Assembly: GCA_031291095.1 (NCBI GenBank)
Contig: JARLJR010000053.1
Coordinates: 1 to 64,000 of the forward strand
DNA length: 64,000 nt
DNA from: Legionella sp.
GTDB taxonomy: Bacteria; Pseudomonadota; Gammaproteobacteria; Legionellales; Legionellaceae
Direction: 5' to 3'
Below, piece by piece: positions 1 through 9,713 of the stretch. The first letter of the stretch is position 1. Each line of letters starts with the position of its first letter. The notes beneath the pieces are model-generated. The model searched no databases. It was not told the DNA's origin and was given only the letters and a program-made list of their open reading frames with translations. A program made the position numbers and the translations under genes.

Positions 1-264
1 TTGTCTTTTTTCTATCTCGGATGTCAGATTATTAGGAAAGAAATAAAGTTCAATTGTGAGTGGGGCTTAATTTTAAAGGAGCACAATATATGCTCCTCTT
101 AATTAAAAAAAAAACGAGTCGATCCCTCAGCCCATGGGCCCGACCTACCAGATGACTTCCTGGAAACGTAAACAGATGCCATTCGTTGCGAACGATTAGG
201 CGACACTCAAGATAAATTCACTTTGACCGATATCTAATGTAAGGCGCCCAAAAAAGGACATCAA
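1..264. other. Intergenic region upstream of hspQ; no gene recognised
   Basis: No convincing open frame is present. It contains a 7-bp hairpin (77-83 pairing with 91-97) followed by T- and A-rich sequence, a perfect 10-bp palindrome GCCCATGGGC at 130-139, and a small hairpin around CGTTGCGAACG near 193-203. The stretch from about 115 to 250 is more G+C-rich than its flanks and could be a structured leader or small RNA. I could not match it to a named RNA family. A good ribosome binding site (AAAGGAC) directly precedes hspQ. Confidence 0.4.
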
Positions 265-576
265 ATGGATAAAACCGCTCGCTTTAATATTGGGGATTTA
301 GTCATACACAAACACAGCCGTTATCGAGCAATTATTGTTGATGTGGATCCGTTGTTCCAAGCTTCGGGACGTTATAACCCTCAAGCTCCACAGCGTGAAT
401 TTACTACACGAAACCCTTGGTATCGTTTGCTAGTGGATGATAGCAGTCAAATGACTTATGTTGAGGAGTGTATGCTCGTGGAGGATACGAGTGAGTTGCC
501 TATTAATAATCCGAATCTGGCGATGTATCTTAAAGAGCGCGGTGGCCAGTATCATAACCTTAATGCCAAGCATTAG
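265..576 (+). CDS. hspQ: Heat shock protein HspQ
   Basis: This 103-residue protein matches the HspQ (YccV-like) family along its length: FNIGDLVIHKHSRYRAIIVD near the N-terminus, then GRYNPQAPQREFTTRNPWY and YVEECML. HspQ is a small cytoplasmic protein. In enterobacteria it influences DnaA stability and acts as a specificity factor for Lon. A ribosome binding site (AAAGGAC) lies just upstream of the ATG. The gene is monocistronic: the next gene is convergent, and a short inverted repeat lies between them. Length and motifs are typical. I am confident of the family; its role in this organism is inferred. Confidence 0.93.
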   Translation: MDKTARFNIGDLVIHKHSRYRAIIVDVDPLFQASGRYNPQAPQREFTTRNPWYRLLVDDSSQMTYVEECMLVEDTSELPINNPNLAMYLKERGGQYHNLNAKH

Positions 577-586
577 TTGTACTGTG

Positions 587-616
587 GCCTTGATGCCGCG
601 TTAGCGTAATCAAGGC
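587..616. terminator. Inverted repeat between convergent hspQ and a small membrane protein gene
   Basis: GCCTTGAT at 587-594 pairs with ATCAAGGC at 609-616. A related partial copy (ATTCAAGGTTACGTATGG) follows at about 648. The position between two convergent genes suggests a bidirectional terminator or degenerate palindromic repeat. There is no strong T-tract. Confidence 0.4.
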
Positions 617-655
617 TACGTATGGGGTAATCAATGTAGCACAGCGTATTCAAGG

Positions 656-850
656 TTACGTATGGCGTACCATGAGTACTAAGACGGCGATAAAGCCGAT
701 GAGGACGAGAGCTAAAACACCCATGGTAAAGAAGCTGTTATTTAAATTTTCTTTACTGAACTGAGCAGGGTTACCCTTAATTGAACGGTAAAGAATAAAC
801 AAAACCAACCCTGCTCCAACTAATCCTAAAATTTCATAAAGCGTTTGCAT
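656..850 (-). CDS. Small two-helix inner membrane protein, unknown function
   Basis: A 64-residue protein with two hydrophobic segments (about residues 6-21 and 41-61) separated by a polar, basic linker (RSIKGNPAQF). It is probably an inner membrane hairpin. The ATG is preceded by GGAGAGG. It starts only 11 bp after the stop of fre and is most likely the last gene of a ubiD-fre-orf64 operon. I do not recognise a family. It might assist the membrane-associated ubiquinone pathway because of its position, but this is only context. Confidence 0.7.
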   Translation of the reverse strand: MQTLYEILGLVGAGLVLFILYRSIKGNPAQFSKENLNNSFFTMGVLALVLIGFIAVLVLMVRHT

Positions 851-861
851 GAAACCTCTCC

Positions 862-1557
862 TTATTTTGCTTCAAAACCAAATGCATCTGAGAATAAATG
901 CTCTGAGGATGCTCCGCGCTCGACTAACGTATCCCGAATGCTATAAACCATATCAAAAGGCCCACTAATGACAATTTGCCACTCAGCTAAATCCTGGGCA
1001 TGCTGCGACAAAACCAAAGAAACGAGTGGATCAGAATTCTCTTCTGAAAGCGCCGAAAAATAGTTAAAACGCTCCACATGGGCCTGCCAACTACTGATTT
1101 TTTCATCCAGGTACAAATCATTTTGCATCCGCGCGCCCCAATAAAGCTCAAAGGGTCGCTTGTCTCCATTAGATAATAGATGCTCGATCATCGCTTTTAT
1201 CGGAGCAAAACCTGTTCCCCCGGCGATAAATAATATTGGACGTCGCTCATCCAAACGCTCAATACAACAATCTCCGAACGGTAAATTAATGCGAACACTT
1301 CCGTGTTCTTTTATATGTGCAAATAAACGTTGATTGTATGGATTTTCTTGGCTGTGGCGAATATGTAATTCATAACGATGCGAACCTAAAGGCGCATTGG
1401 CAATGGAGTAACTAAATGCCTCCGTTCCAAGAATAATTTGTAAATATTGCCCAGCATAGTAATCCACGTATTTTTCGGGGACTAACACCAACTGCATAAT
1501 ACTATCCGTCAGCGGCGTAATTTGCTCAACCCGGGCCTTGATGTTTTTTTTACTCAT
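862..1557 (-). CDS. fre: NAD(P)H-flavin reductase (Fre/LuxG type)
   Basis: The 231-residue protein has the ferredoxin-reductase fold: a flavin-binding FSYSIAN motif (residues 48-54) and a pyridine-nucleotide motif GGTGFAP (113-119). Fre reduces free FMN or FAD with NAD(P)H in the cytoplasm. Its ATG overlaps the ubiD stop codon by four bases (ATGA at 1554-1557), indicating translational coupling. The ubiD-fre neighbourhood is also found in E. coli. Since UbiD needs prenylated FMN, a supply of reduced flavin is a plausible reason for the coupling; that part is inference. Confidence 0.92.
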   Translation of the reverse strand: MSKKNIKARVEQITPLTDSIMQLVLVPEKYVDYYAGQYLQIILGTEAFSYSIANAPLGSHRYELHIRHSQENPYNQRLFAHIKEHGSVRINLPFGDCCIERLDERRPILFIAGGTGFAPIKAMIEHLLSNGDKRPFELYWGARMQNDLYLDEKISSWQAHVERFNYFSALSEENSDPLVSLVLSQHAQDLAEWQIVISGPFDMVYSIRDTLVERGASSEHLFSDAFGFEAK

Positions 1558-3023
1558 TCACCCAACCCCAGTAAAGACCAGTAACCATTAACTTTTTCTA
1601 GAATGTCTTCATCCATAACAATTGGAACGCCCCACTCACGCTGGGTTTCTCCAGGCCACTTATTGGTAGCATCCATTCCCATTTTAGAGCCCAAACCCGA
1701 AACAGGTGAAGCAAAATCAAGATAGTCTATGGGGGTATTCTCGACCATTACCGTATCTCGCGCTGGATCCATACGGGTGGTCATTGCCCAAATCACATCC
1801 TGCCAGTTACGTGCATCAACATCATCATCACAAACAATAACAAATTTGGTGTACATAAATTGGCGTAAGAAAGACCATACCGCCATCATAATTCGTTTTG
1901 CATGTCCTGGATATTGCTTCTTAATAGTCACCACCGCCAAGCGATAAGAACAGCCTTCTGGCGGCAAATAAAAATCAACAATTTCAGGAAATTGCTTTTG
2001 CAATAAAGGAATGAAAACCTCATTAAGGGCAACACCTAAAATCGCCGGCTCATCCGGTGGACGACCCGTGTAGGTACTGTGATAAATAGGTTGCTCACGA
2101 TGCGTAATACGTTCGACCGTAAAGACCGGGAATGATTGTACTTCATTATAATAACCGGTGTGATCACCATAAGGCCCTTCAGGAGCTTCAACTCCAGGCT
2201 CTAAATAGCCTTCCAAAACAATTTCGGCACTGGCAGGCACATGTAAGTCATTGCCAATACAACGGGTCAAACGTGTTCGTTGGCCACGTAATAAGCCTGC
2301 AAATGCATATTCGGATAAGGTATCTGGGATTGGCGTCACTGCCGCTAAAATCGTTGCGGGATCCGCGCCCAGCGTCACCGCAATCGGAAAACGCTCTCCA
2401 GGATAAGCTTGTTGCCATGCTTGATAATCCAAGGCACCGCCACGATGCGATAGCCAGCGCATAATCAATTGGTTTTTATTTAATAATTGCTGCCGATAAA
2501 TACCCATATTTTCACGGCTTTGATGTGGGCCCTTAGTCGTAACTAAACCCCAAGTAATGAGGGGTGCCGCGTCTCCAGGCCAACAGGTTTGAATAGGTAA
2601 AGTGGTTAAGTCCACCTCATCTTTTTCCCATACATGCGTTTGGCATTCAGCACCACTTACTATTTTGGGGGCCATGTGGAGTGCCTGCTTGAGCAATGGC
2701 AATTTATTAAATGCGTCTTTAAACCCTTTAGGTGGCTCCGGCTCTTTTAAGGCTGCTAATAATTGGCCCACCTCTCTTAAAGCACTGATACTTTCTTCGC
2801 CCATGCCCAGAGCAACTCGCTCTACGGTACCGAATAGATTCGTTAAAACAGGCATCTGATGGTGAGTGGTGTTGGTGAAGAGTAAGGCAGGGCCGCCAAC
2901 ACGTAAAACCCGATCGCTTACCGTGGTCATTTCAAGATAAGGGGAAACTGGATAATCAATACGTTTTAATAAATTACGTGATTCAAGTTGGGTAATAAAG
3001 TCTCTTAGATCAGAGTATTTCAT
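1554..3023 (-). CDS. ubiD: 3-octaprenyl-4-hydroxybenzoate decarboxylase UbiD
   Basis: The 489-residue protein can be followed along nearly its whole length against E. coli Ubi[11 protein letters not shown] at the start, [80 protein letters not shown] and [17 protein letters not shown]. It decarboxylates polyprenyl-4-hydroxybenzoate in ubiquinone synthesis using prenylated FMN made by UbiX; no ubiX is in the window. It overlaps fre by 4 bp. Upstream is a long perfect palindrome separating it from rho. Length and motifs are normal. Confidence 0.97.
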   Translation of the reverse strand: MKYSDLRDFITQLESRNLLKRIDYPVSPYLEMTTVSDRVLRVGGPALLFTNTTHHQMPVLTNLFGTVERVALGMGEESISALREVGQLLAALKEPEPPKGFKDAFNKLPLLKQALHMAPKIVSGAECQTHVWEKDEVDLTTLPIQTCWPGDAAPLITWGLVTTKGPHQSRENMGIYRQQLLNKNQLIMRWLSHRGGALDYQAWQQAYPGERFPIAVTLGADPATILAAVTPIPDTLSEYAFAGLLRGQRTRLTRCIGNDLHVPASAEIVLEGYLEPGVEAPEGPYGDHTGYYNEVQSFPVFTVERITHREQPIYHSTYTGRPPDEPAILGVALNEVFIPLLQKQFPEIVDFYLPPEGCSYRLAVVTIKKQYPGHAKRIMMAVWSFLRQFMYTKFVIVCDDDVDARNWQDVIWAMTTRMDPARDTVMVENTPIDYLDFASPVSGLGSKMGMDATNKWPGETQREWGVPIVMDEDILEKVNGYWSLLGLGE

Positions 3024-3105
3024 GGAAAATCCCTTGGCGCTTTGGGGAGGCTAGGAGGAGGGCTAATATCGATTGGGCCCTCTCCGCCCGCACTACCATT
3101 AAGCT

Positions 3106-3195
3106 AAAACGTCATCCCGAACGTAGTGAGGGATCTCCGATGCGGGCACAAAGCCAAATTCTGGAGGTCTCTCACTACGTTCGGGATGACGTTTT
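3106..3195. repeat. Dispersed palindromic repeat (perfect-arm subtype)
   Basis: A 25-bp arm at 3106-3130 (containing GTCATCCCGAACGTAGTGAG) is perfectly complementary to 3171-3195, with a 40-base loop, and ends in a T-run. It lies between the 3' end of rho and the start of ubiD. The same arm sequence recurs at 48091-48174 and, shortened, at 57163-57201; diverged relatives are at 10689-11105, 14109-14214, 30600-30707 and 62647-62753. It could act as a terminator for rho transcription. Confidence 0.85.
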
Positions 3196-3264
3196 TATGG
3201 CAGTGAATGGGGAGAGGGCTTAAATACTATTTCCCTCAACCAAAACCCAACCTACAAAAATGAA

Positions 3265-4527
3265 TTACTCTTGACGTTTCATTGCATCAAAGAATTCAGC
3301 ATTGGTCTTGTGATTCTTCATGCGCTCAATCAAGAACTCAATTGCATCACATTCATCCATAGACTGGAGAATCTTGCGTAGAATCCAAGTACGTTGTAAG
3401 TCTTCTGGGCTTAATAAGAGATCTTCACGACGTGTACCAGAACGGTTAATGTTGATCGCAGGGAATACACGACGCTCAGAAATATTACGACTCAAGTGGA
3501 TTTCCATGTTACCGGTACCCTTGAATTCTTCATAAATTACTTCGTCCATCTTCGAACCGGTATCAACCAGAGCTGTAGCAATAATAGTCAAGCTACCGCC
3601 TTCTTCGATGTTACGTGCAGCACCATATAAACGCTTAGGTCTTTGTAATGCGTTTGCATCCACACCACCCGTTAATACTTTTCCTGAGGAAGGAATTACG
3701 GTGTTGTAGGCACGTGCTAAACGAGTAATCGAGTCTAATAAAATAACGACGTCACGCTTATGCTCAACGAGGCGCTTGGCTTTCTCAATAACCATTTCCG
3801 CAACTTGAACATGGCGATTAGCAGGTTCATCAAAAGTACTGGCAACCACTTCACCTTTAACGGAGCGTTGCATTTCAGTAACTTCCTCAGGACGCTCATC
3901 AATTAGTAAAACGATGAGGTAACATTCTGGGTAATTTTTTTCTATAGAACGAGCAATGTTTTGTAACATTAATGTTTTACCCGCTTTCGGCGGAGAAACA
4001 ATCAATCCACGTTGGCCACGACCAAAAGGAGCACATAAATCCACCACCCGTGCGGTCAGATCTTCCGTGCTGCCATTGCCCTGCTCCATAACTAAGCGCT
4101 CGGAAGCAAATAAAGGAGTAAGGTTTTCGAAAAGAATCTTTCGCTTAGCACTGTCAGGTGAATCATAGTTGATTTCATCAACTTTCAACAGGGCAAAATA
4201 ACGTTCACTGTCTTTAGGTGGACGAATTTTTCCTGAAATCGTATCACCAGAACGCAGACCAAAACGTCTAATTTGGCTAGGCGATACATAGATGTCGTCT
4301 GGACCGGCCAAATAAGAACCATCTGCAGAGCGCAAGAAACCAAAACCATCAGTCAGGACTTCTAAAACACCATCACCATGGATGTCAGCCCCCTTTAAGG
4401 CATGAGCCTTAAGAATAGCAAAAATAATTTCTTGTTTGCGCATACGGGAAGGATTTTCGACACCTATCTCTTGTGCGATGTTAAAGAGATCGGCAATAGG
4501 CAATTGCTTAAGTTCGCTAAGATTCAT
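3265..4527 (-). CDS. rho: Transcription termination factor Rho
   Basis: The protein has 420 residues from the chosen ATG. The N-terminal RNA-binding part ([36 protein letters not shown]) is followed by a Walker A P-loop PPKAGKT (about 179-185), [30 protein letters not shown] and the Q/R-loop region [18 protein letters not shown]. Rho is the hexameric RNA-dependent ATPase that ends transcription. The frame can be opened at a GTG three codons upstream, but the ATG at 4527 fits the family start MNLSELK. trxA lies upstream on the same strand, a common gammaproteobacterial order. The 186-bp gap to trxA probably holds the rho promoter and leader. Confidence 0.98.
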   Translation of the reverse strand: MNLSELKQLPIADLFNIAQEIGVENPSRMRKQEIIFAILKAHALKGADIHGDGVLEVLTDGFGFLRSADGSYLAGPDDIYVSPSQIRRFGLRSGDTISGKIRPPKDSERYFALLKVDEINYDSPDSAKRKILFENLTPLFASERLVMEQGNGSTEDLTARVVDLCAPFGRGQRGLIVSPPKAGKTLMLQNIARSIEKNYPECYLIVLLIDERPEEVTEMQRSVKGEVVASTFDEPANRHVQVAEMVIEKAKRLVEHKRDVVILLDSITRLARAYNTVIPSSGKVLTGGVDANALQRPKRLYGAARNIEEGGSLTIIATALVDTGSKMDEVIYEEFKGTGNMEIHLSRNISERRVFPAININRSGTRREDLLLSPEDLQRTWILRKILQSMDECDAIEFLIERMKNHKTNAEFFDAMKRQE

Positions 4528-4713
4528 ACTTCTCACTTGATTTGTTGTTTAAGATTGGTTTATCCGAGAAAATTTATAAGTTTATAAGTTTAAGAATGCA
4601 GCTAAGGATTCTGCTGCTTATGTAACATGACTATATTCCAGCATGTCACATAAACAAACAGTATCACAGCTTTAAATTAAGATCCAACATTATTTATAAA
4701 GAATAATGAATAT

Positions 4714-5040
4714 TTAAACGTGACTTTCAACAAAAGCACTTAATTGAGACTTAGATAAATAGCCCATCTTAACTGCTTCCACTTGGCCATTTTTAAATAT
4801 AATCAGTGTAGGAATGCTCATTACACCGAATTTTGCTGGAGCTTGTGGATTTTCATCAATATTAATTTTTGCAAAAGAAATATCTGCACCATGAGTTGCA
4901 GCTACCTCTTCTAATACAGGTGTTAACGCACGGCAAGGGCCACACCATTCAGCCCAAAAATCAACTAATACTGGCTTATTTGCATTAATCACATCTTGAT
5001 CAAAGCTTGCGTCAGTTACCGTTTTAATATGTTCACTCAT
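4714..5040 (-). CDS. trxA: Thioredoxin 1 (TrxA)
   Basis: A 108-residue thioredoxin with the redox motif WCGPC at residues 32-36 and the cis-proline loop SIPT (Pro77). It reduces protein disulfides in the cytoplasm and is itself reduced by thioredoxin reductase; it probably also serves the peroxiredoxin encoded at 28718 indirectly. The length is that of E. coli TrxA. It sits between rsmE and rho on the same strand. The A/T-rich 186-bp gap before rho suggests separate transcription. Confidence 0.97.
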   Translation of the reverse strand: MSEHIKTVTDASFDQDVINANKPVLVDFWAEWCGPCRALTPVLEEVAATHGADISFAKINIDENPQAPAKFGVMSIPTLIIFKNGQVEAVKMGYLSKSQLSAFVESHV

Positions 5041-5099
5041 GTGTAAACCTCAGTTATTTGGAATTCTTTAGGATCAAAAACAAACCCTAATCCAATCTA

Positions 5100-5828
5100 T
5101 TATAGATCACCGCCCACAGCTTGCAACACACTTAATACAGTAATCGCTGCAGTTTCCGTACGCAATATCCTTGGGCCTAAAGATAAAGGCTGGAATCCTT
5201 GGGCACAGGCCGTAGTCATTTCATCTTCGCTTAGCCCACCTTCTGGCCCAATCAATAAACTAATATTCGTTTTGCCAAGGCTATAATCACGCCAGGTTTT
5301 ATTGGTACCCGGATGCAAAATTAATTTTAATTCTGCCTGCACTTCCTGGAGATACTGCGCTAAGCTCAATGGTTGATGTACTTGAGGGACGGTATTACGC
5401 CCGGATTGCTCGCAGGCAGCAATGACTATAGACTGCCACTGATGTAGCTTTTTCGCCATGCGTTCTTTATCTAATTTAACCACACAACGCGCGGTAATAA
5501 TGGGCGTAATGCTGCTTACGCCTAACTCAACGGCCTTTTGCATGACGAGCTCCATCCGCTCTCCTTTAGAAATAGCTTGTGCCAGATGGATGTGCAATGG
5601 CGATTCTTTACTCACCTCCGTCATGGCATCAATCGTGACGATAACCTGCTTTTTTTTCACCGTATGGATGGTTGCAGCAAACTCACGATTATCTCCGCAA
5701 AAAAGGGTCAAGGTCTCCCCTGCTTGCATGCGCAAAACCACCCCAACGTGCTGACTTGCCTCTGGCGATAACTCTAAAAACTGGCCACATTGATAATCGC
5801 CAGGTTGATAAATACGAACTGTTCTCAC
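5100..5828 (-). CDS. rsmE: 16S rRNA m3U1498 methyltransferase RsmE
   Basis: A 242-residue SPOUT-class methyltransferase. An N-terminal PUA-like part (MRTVRIYQPG, HVGVVLRMQAGE) precedes the catalytic part with KAVELGVSSITP, the deep-knot motif LLIGPEGGLSEDE, and LGPRILRTETAAI near the C-terminus. These are hallmarks of RsmE, which methylates N3 of U1498 in 16S rRNA using S-adenosylmethionine. The gene is divergent from fumC with a 131-bp shared promoter region. Length and motifs are typical. Confidence 0.95.
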   Translation of the reverse strand: MRTVRIYQPGDYQCGQFLELSPEASQHVGVVLRMQAGETLTLFCGDNREFAATIHTVKKKQVIVTIDAMTEVSKESPLHIHLAQAISKGERMELVMQKAVELGVSSITPIITARCVVKLDKERMAKKLHQWQSIVIAACEQSGRNTVPQVHQPLSLAQYLQEVQAELKLILHPGTNKTWRDYSLGKTNISLLIGPEGGLSEDEMTTACAQGFQPLSLGPRILRTETAAITVLSVLQAVGGDL

Positions 5829-5959
5829 TCTGATTAGCTTCCTAAAGGCTTAATAAGCCCCCTAAGTTAATTTATTTCCGATTTTTTACAAGAGCCACAT
5901 ACGGAATAATTATACCCTGTGTTAAAATTTTTCCTTTTTAATGCGAGGAATCTGAATAC

Positions 5960-7351
5960 ATGAGCACAATACGTATCGAATCAGACAGTATGGGTGAAAT
6001 TGAAGTCCCAGCGGATAAATATTGGGGTGCACAAACCGAACGTTCGCTACACCACTTTAATATTGGCAAAGACATTATGCCACGCGAAGTGACTCATGCT
6101 TTTGGTATTTTGAAAAAAGCAGCGGCCCTCACCAATTTGGATTTAGGCAAATTACCTCAAGATAAGGCGGATTTAATCGTTAAAGCCGCGAATGAAGTCA
6201 GTGAAGGCTTATTGGATGCACATTTTCCACTGCATGTTTGGCAGACAGGAAGTGGCACGCAATCGAATATGAATGCCAATGAAGTTATTTCCAACCGCGC
6301 AATTGAAATGGCAGGTGGCGTCATGGGTAGCAAAGCACCTGTTCATCCTAATGATCATGTGAATATGTCCCAGTCATCTAATGACACCTTCCCAACGGCC
6401 ATGCATATTGCGGCAGCAGTCGCGTTGAACGAAAAATTAATTCCGACCGTTAAAAACCTGCGCGATGCATTCGCTACCAAAATGGATGCCTTTAAAGACA
6501 TCGTGAAAATCGGCCGAACCCATTTACAAGATGCGGTGCCCATTACGTTAGGCCAAGAATTTTCTGGTTATGTGGCGCAACTTGATGCCTGCATTAAACG
6601 CTTGCAAGAAGTATTACCCGAATTATATGAACTTGCCGCAGGTGGTACCGCGGTGGGCACCGGTTTAAATACTCATCCGCAGTTTGCCACTAAAGTAGCA
6701 CAGCATATCGCGCAAATCACGAAATTGCCTTTTGTCAGTGCTGAAAATAAATTCGCAGCGCTTGCCTCACATGAGCCTTTAGTATTTGCTCATGGCGCGA
6801 TGAAAACTTTAGCGTGCGCTTTGATGAAAATAGCCAATGATATTCGTTGGTTGGCCTCTGGTCCTCGTTGTGGAATTGGTGAACTCACTATTCCTGAAAA
6901 TGAGCCTGGCTCATCGATTATGCCTGGTAAAGTGAATCCTACTCAATCTGAAGCCATGACTATGGTCTGTACTCAAGTGTTGGGGAATGATACGACTATT
7001 GGCATCGCAGACAGTCAGGGAAACTTTGAGTTGAATGTGTTTAAGCCAGTGATGATTTTTAACTTCATGCATTCACTTAATTTATTAGCCGATACCTGCC
7101 ATTCCTTCCAGGAATTCTGTGCTGAAGGTATTGAGCCTAATCGTACGATGATTGATTACTACCTGCATCATTCTTTGATGTTAGTTACCGCATTGAATCA
7201 GCATATTGGCTATGATAAAGCAGCTAAAATTGCAAAAACGGCACACCAGGATAATTCTTCATTACAAGAAGCAGCGGTGAAATTAGGTTATTTAACTGCT
7301 GAGCGTTTTGCAGAGTTGGTCCGACCTGAAAAAATGATTGCTCCTGAGTAA
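5960..7351 (+). CDS. fumC: Fumarate hydratase class II (FumC)
   Basis: A 463-residue class II fumarase of the aspartase/fumarase superfamily: [15 protein letters not shown] (substrate binding), [19 protein letters not shown] (catalytic His), and the family signature [11 protein letters not shown]. It interconverts fumarate and malate in the TCA cycle without an iron-sulfur cluster. The start has a GAGGAAT ribosome binding site, and a TAAAAT -10-like box lies at 5923-5928. A two-part inverted-repeat region follows before the convergent poxB-like gene. Confidence 0.98.
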   Translation: MSTIRIESDSMGEIEVPADKYWGAQTERSLHHFNIGKDIMPREVTHAFGILKKAAALTNLDLGKLPQDKADLIVKAANEVSEGLLDAHFPLHVWQTGSGTQSNMNANEVISNRAIEMAGGVMGSKAPVHPNDHVNMSQSSNDTFPTAMHIAAAVALNEKLIPTVKNLRDAFATKMDAFKDIVKIGRTHLQDAVPITLGQEFSGYVAQLDACIKRLQEVLPELYELAAGGTAVGTGLNTHPQFATKVAQHIAQITKLPFVSAENKFAALASHEPLVFAHGAMKTLACALMKIANDIRWLASGPRCGIGELTIPENEPGSSIMPGKVNPTQSEAMTMVCTQVLGNDTTIGIADSQGNFELNVFKPVMIFNFMHSLNLLADTCHSFQEFCAEGIEPNRTMIDYYLHHSLMLVTALNQHIGYDKAAKIAKTAHQDNSSLQEAAVKLGYLTAERFAELVRPEKMIAPE

Positions 7352-7371
7352 TTATTTACGTAGTCCATGTA

Positions 7372-7438
7372 ACCTGGTTGCTTGCAACCAGGTGAGAATG
7401 GCACGAAAACGTAGCCGTATTAGTGCGGCGTAATACGG
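7372..7438. terminator. Two hairpins between convergent fumC and poxB
   Basis: ACCTGGTTGC (7372-7381) pairs with GCAACCAGGT (7384-7393). A second stem, CCGTATTA (7415-7422), pairs with TAATACGG (7431-7438) and is flanked by TAG/CTA bases. The first stem is related to the GTAGCC/GGTTG hairpin at 46521-46556 and to the outer arms at 17055-17215. It probably works as a bidirectional terminator and is a member of a dispersed palindrome family. Confidence 0.6.
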
Positions 7439-7458
7439 GCTAAAATTCCTGATGTAAT

Positions 7459-9186
7459 TTAATCACCACGCCACAAATTAGTCTTCATCAAATCCAAAAC
7501 CGTATCCCCTTGGCCATTGATGATGGCTTTTAACATATACAAGCTAAAACCTTTAACTTGGGCAGCCTCAATACTAGGAGGCACGACTAATTCATTACGA
7601 TGCACCACCACATCCACGACTACCGGCCCGTCATGAGCAAATGCCGTATGTAAATCATTATTTAAGGTCTCGGCACTCTCCACACGAATTCCCTTAATCC
7701 CCACCGCCTCTGCCATCGCGGCAAAATTAGGATTTACTAAAGAAGTCGCATAATCCAACATGCCACCAACATGCATCTCCATTTCGACAAAACCTAAAGC
7801 ACCATTGTTAAAGATGATGATTTTAATCGGAAGTTTATGTTGGACTAACGTTAAAATGTCCCCCATCAACATGGAGAACCCACCATCACCACACATCGCA
7901 ATCACTTGACGGTCGGGGTAACTTGCTTGAGCACCTATGGCTTGGGAAAGTGCGTTCGCCATCGAGCCATGGTTAAACGAGCCTAACAAACGTCTTTGTC
8001 CATTCATCGTTAAATAGCGCGCAGCCCAAACGGTTGGCGTCCCTACATCAGCAGTAAAAACCGTATCGTCTTCAGCAATCATACTCACACAATGCGCTAA
8101 ATATTGTGGATGTAAGGGGGAATCATCCGGTGTAGGTGTTGCCAGAGCATCTAAGCCTTGACGTGCTTTAAGGTAATGCGCTCGTGCTTTATCTAAATGG
8201 CTGCTGTCATTTTTGATATCCAGTAAAGGAGCCAAGGCTTTTAGGGTGCAGGCCACATCACCAACAGCCCCTATGGCGATATCTACTCGCTTCCCTAATT
8301 GCTCACCATGCAAATCAATTTGGATAACCTGAGCTTTGGCTGGATAAAATTGGCGGTAGGGAAAACTGGTTCCCAACAAGAGTAAGGTATCACAGGCCTC
8401 CATAGCATGGTAGCCAGAAGAAAAGCCGATAAATCCAGTCATTCCCACATCATAGGGGTTATTCGGCTCAATAAACGGCTTCCCACGGACGGTATGAATT
8501 ACCGGCGCCTTGAGGGTATGACACAAGAGCATTAATTCTTCATGTGCGTCTGCCGCGCCAATACCACAAAAAATGGTAATATTTTTGGCGGCATTGAGGC
8601 GCTCCGCAATATCTTTTAATATCGGCTCAGGAGGAGTAACCTTCGGGCGTACGCTAGCGATACGTTTTTTGCTTGCCTCAAAACGCGCCTGTTGCAAGGC
8701 AACATCGCCCGAAATAACCAACACGGCAACATCTGATTTAGCCTTAGCAGCCTGAATAGCCATATTCAGTAACCGAGGCATTTGCTCTGCAGAATTGACG
8801 ACTTCACAAAAGCAACTGCACTCCTTAAATAAAATATTGGGATGGGTTTCCTGGAAATAATCACCGCCCACCTCCGCACTAGGAATGTGTGCAGCAATTG
8901 CCAAGACCGGAACTTTGCTACGATGACAATCATAAAGCCCATTAATTAAATGCAAATTACCTGGACCACAGCTGCCCGCGCAAACGGCCAATTCACCGGT
9001 TAATTGTGCCTCAGCGCCAGCGGCAAAAGCACCAGCCTCTTCATGACGAACATGCACCCATTGTATTTCTTTGTATTTTTGCAAAGCATTCGTAATTCCG
9101 TTTAACGAATCTCCGACAATCCCATAAATACGTTTGACGCCTTCATTATTTAGGGTATCCACCAATACTTCTGCTACGTTCGTCAT
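7459..9186 (-). CDS. poxB: Pyruvate oxidase / pyruvate dehydrogenase (quinone), PoxB type
   Basis: A 575-residue thiamine-diphosphate enzyme that follows E. coli PoxB closely. Residues 48-50 (HEE) hold the ThDP-activating Glu, followed by AAGAEAQLTGELAVCAGSCGPGN and YDVGMTGFIGFSSGYHAM (FAD region). Near the C-terminus are GSFNHGSMANALSQAIGAQ and the ThDP/Mg motif beginning GDGGFSMLMGDIL and ending in NN. The C-terminal KGFSLYMLKAIING resembles the membrane-binding tail of PoxB. It would convert pyruvate to acetate and CO2 while passing electrons to ubiquinone at the membrane. The gene stands alone. A plain acetolactate synthase is less likely because of the tail. Confidence 0.92.
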   Translation of the reverse strand: MTNVAEVLVDTLNNEGVKRIYGIVGDSLNGITNALQKYKEIQWVHVRHEEAGAFAAGAEAQLTGELAVCAGSCGPGNLHLINGLYDCHRSKVPVLAIAAHIPSAEVGGDYFQETHPNILFKECSCFCEVVNSAEQMPRLLNMAIQAAKAKSDVAVLVISGDVALQQARFEASKKRIASVRPKVTPPEPILKDIAERLNAAKNITIFCGIGAADAHEELMLLCHTLKAPVIHTVRGKPFIEPNNPYDVGMTGFIGFSSGYHAMEACDTLLLLGTSFPYRQFYPAKAQVIQIDLHGEQLGKRVDIAIGAVGDVACTLKALAPLLDIKNDSSHLDKARAHYLKARQGLDALATPTPDDSPLHPQYLAHCVSMIAEDDTVFTADVGTPTVWAARYLTMNGQRRLLGSFNHGSMANALSQAIGAQASYPDRQVIAMCGDGGFSMLMGDILTLVQHKLPIKIIIFNNGALGFVEMEMHVGGMLDYATSLVNPNFAAMAEAVGIKGIRVESAETLNNDLHTAFAHDGPVVVDVVVHRNELVVPPSIEAAQVKGFSLYMLKAIINGQGDTVLDLMKTNLWRGD

Positions 9187-9277
9187 TGCACGCTCCTTGA
9201 TACAATTTAATTATTAGTTTAGTACAGAGGAGATACATAAGGAATTTTTAAGTTAGAGGCTCAGTACCTCCAGGGAG

Positions 9278-9306
9278 AAAAAAAGGGGCGCTAAGATTAC
9301 GCCCCT
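9278..9306 (-). terminator. Rho-independent terminator of the small lipoprotein gene
   Basis: On the minus strand AGGGGCG (9300-9306) pairs with CGCCCCT (9284-9290) and is followed by seven T residues (the A-run 9278-9284 on the plus strand). It sits immediately downstream of the gene ending at 9316. This is a textbook intrinsic terminator. Confidence 0.9.
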
Positions 9307-9315
9307 GATTAGGTC

Positions 9316-9570
9316 TTACTGAATTACTGGAATCTGGGGTGCCGCTTTACGCACTGGCCCAGGTGTTGCTTTTTGAGTAGGATCTTTAGAAGCATAAGAT
9401 TTTTGTACTGGTTTTGCCTTATGCTGTTGAACTACTTTTTTGTTTTGTTCCATAGGCACATAACGAGTATCTACGTGATCATGGCGTTGCATATCCCAGC
9501 TGCACGCGGTTAAACCGAATGTTAAAGCAGCCCCCAAGAAACCACATTTAATTAAGTTATAGTTTATCAT
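9316..9570 (-). CDS. Small putative lipoprotein, unknown function
   Basis: An 84-residue protein with an N-terminal hydrophobic segment and a lipobox LTAC, giving a predicted acylated Cys23. The remaining 60 residues are polar and basic, rich in Lys, Gln and Pro (QQHKAKPVQK, PTQKATPGPVRKAAP), and look unstructured. It would be an envelope lipoprotein of about 60 residues. It has its own intrinsic terminator. The ATG is preceded by a purine-rich GGGAGCAAAT. I recognise no family. Confidence 0.75.
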   Translation of the reverse strand: MINYNLIKCGFLGAALTFGLTACSWDMQRHDHVDTRYVPMEQNKKVVQQHKAKPVQKSYASKDPTQKATPGPVRKAAPQIPVIQ

Positions 9571-9650
9571 TATTTGCTCCCTGCTTTTTTTGTTAACTTA
9601 TTAAATATAAGTGATAAAAATCAAAATCACCACCAAAAAGTAAGAAGATT

Positions 9651-9678
9651 TTGTTTTTTCACATAAGCGCCCTATAAT
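9651..9678 (+). promoter_or_regulatory. Sigma70-type promoter of the cystathionine beta-synthase gene
   Basis: A perfect -10 TATAAT at 9673-9678 and a -35-like TTGTTT at 9651-9656, spaced 16 bp. The start codon is 36 bases downstream of the -10 box. Identified by eye. Confidence 0.6.
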
Positions 9679-9713
9679 CAAACAGATTTATCACTTACTA
9701 AAGGATTACGCTC

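Noticed and set aside
2132-2464. 110-codon plus-strand frame inside ubiD
   Set aside because: The minus strand encodes strongly conserved UbiD motifs here; the antisense frame has no start signal or recognisable content.
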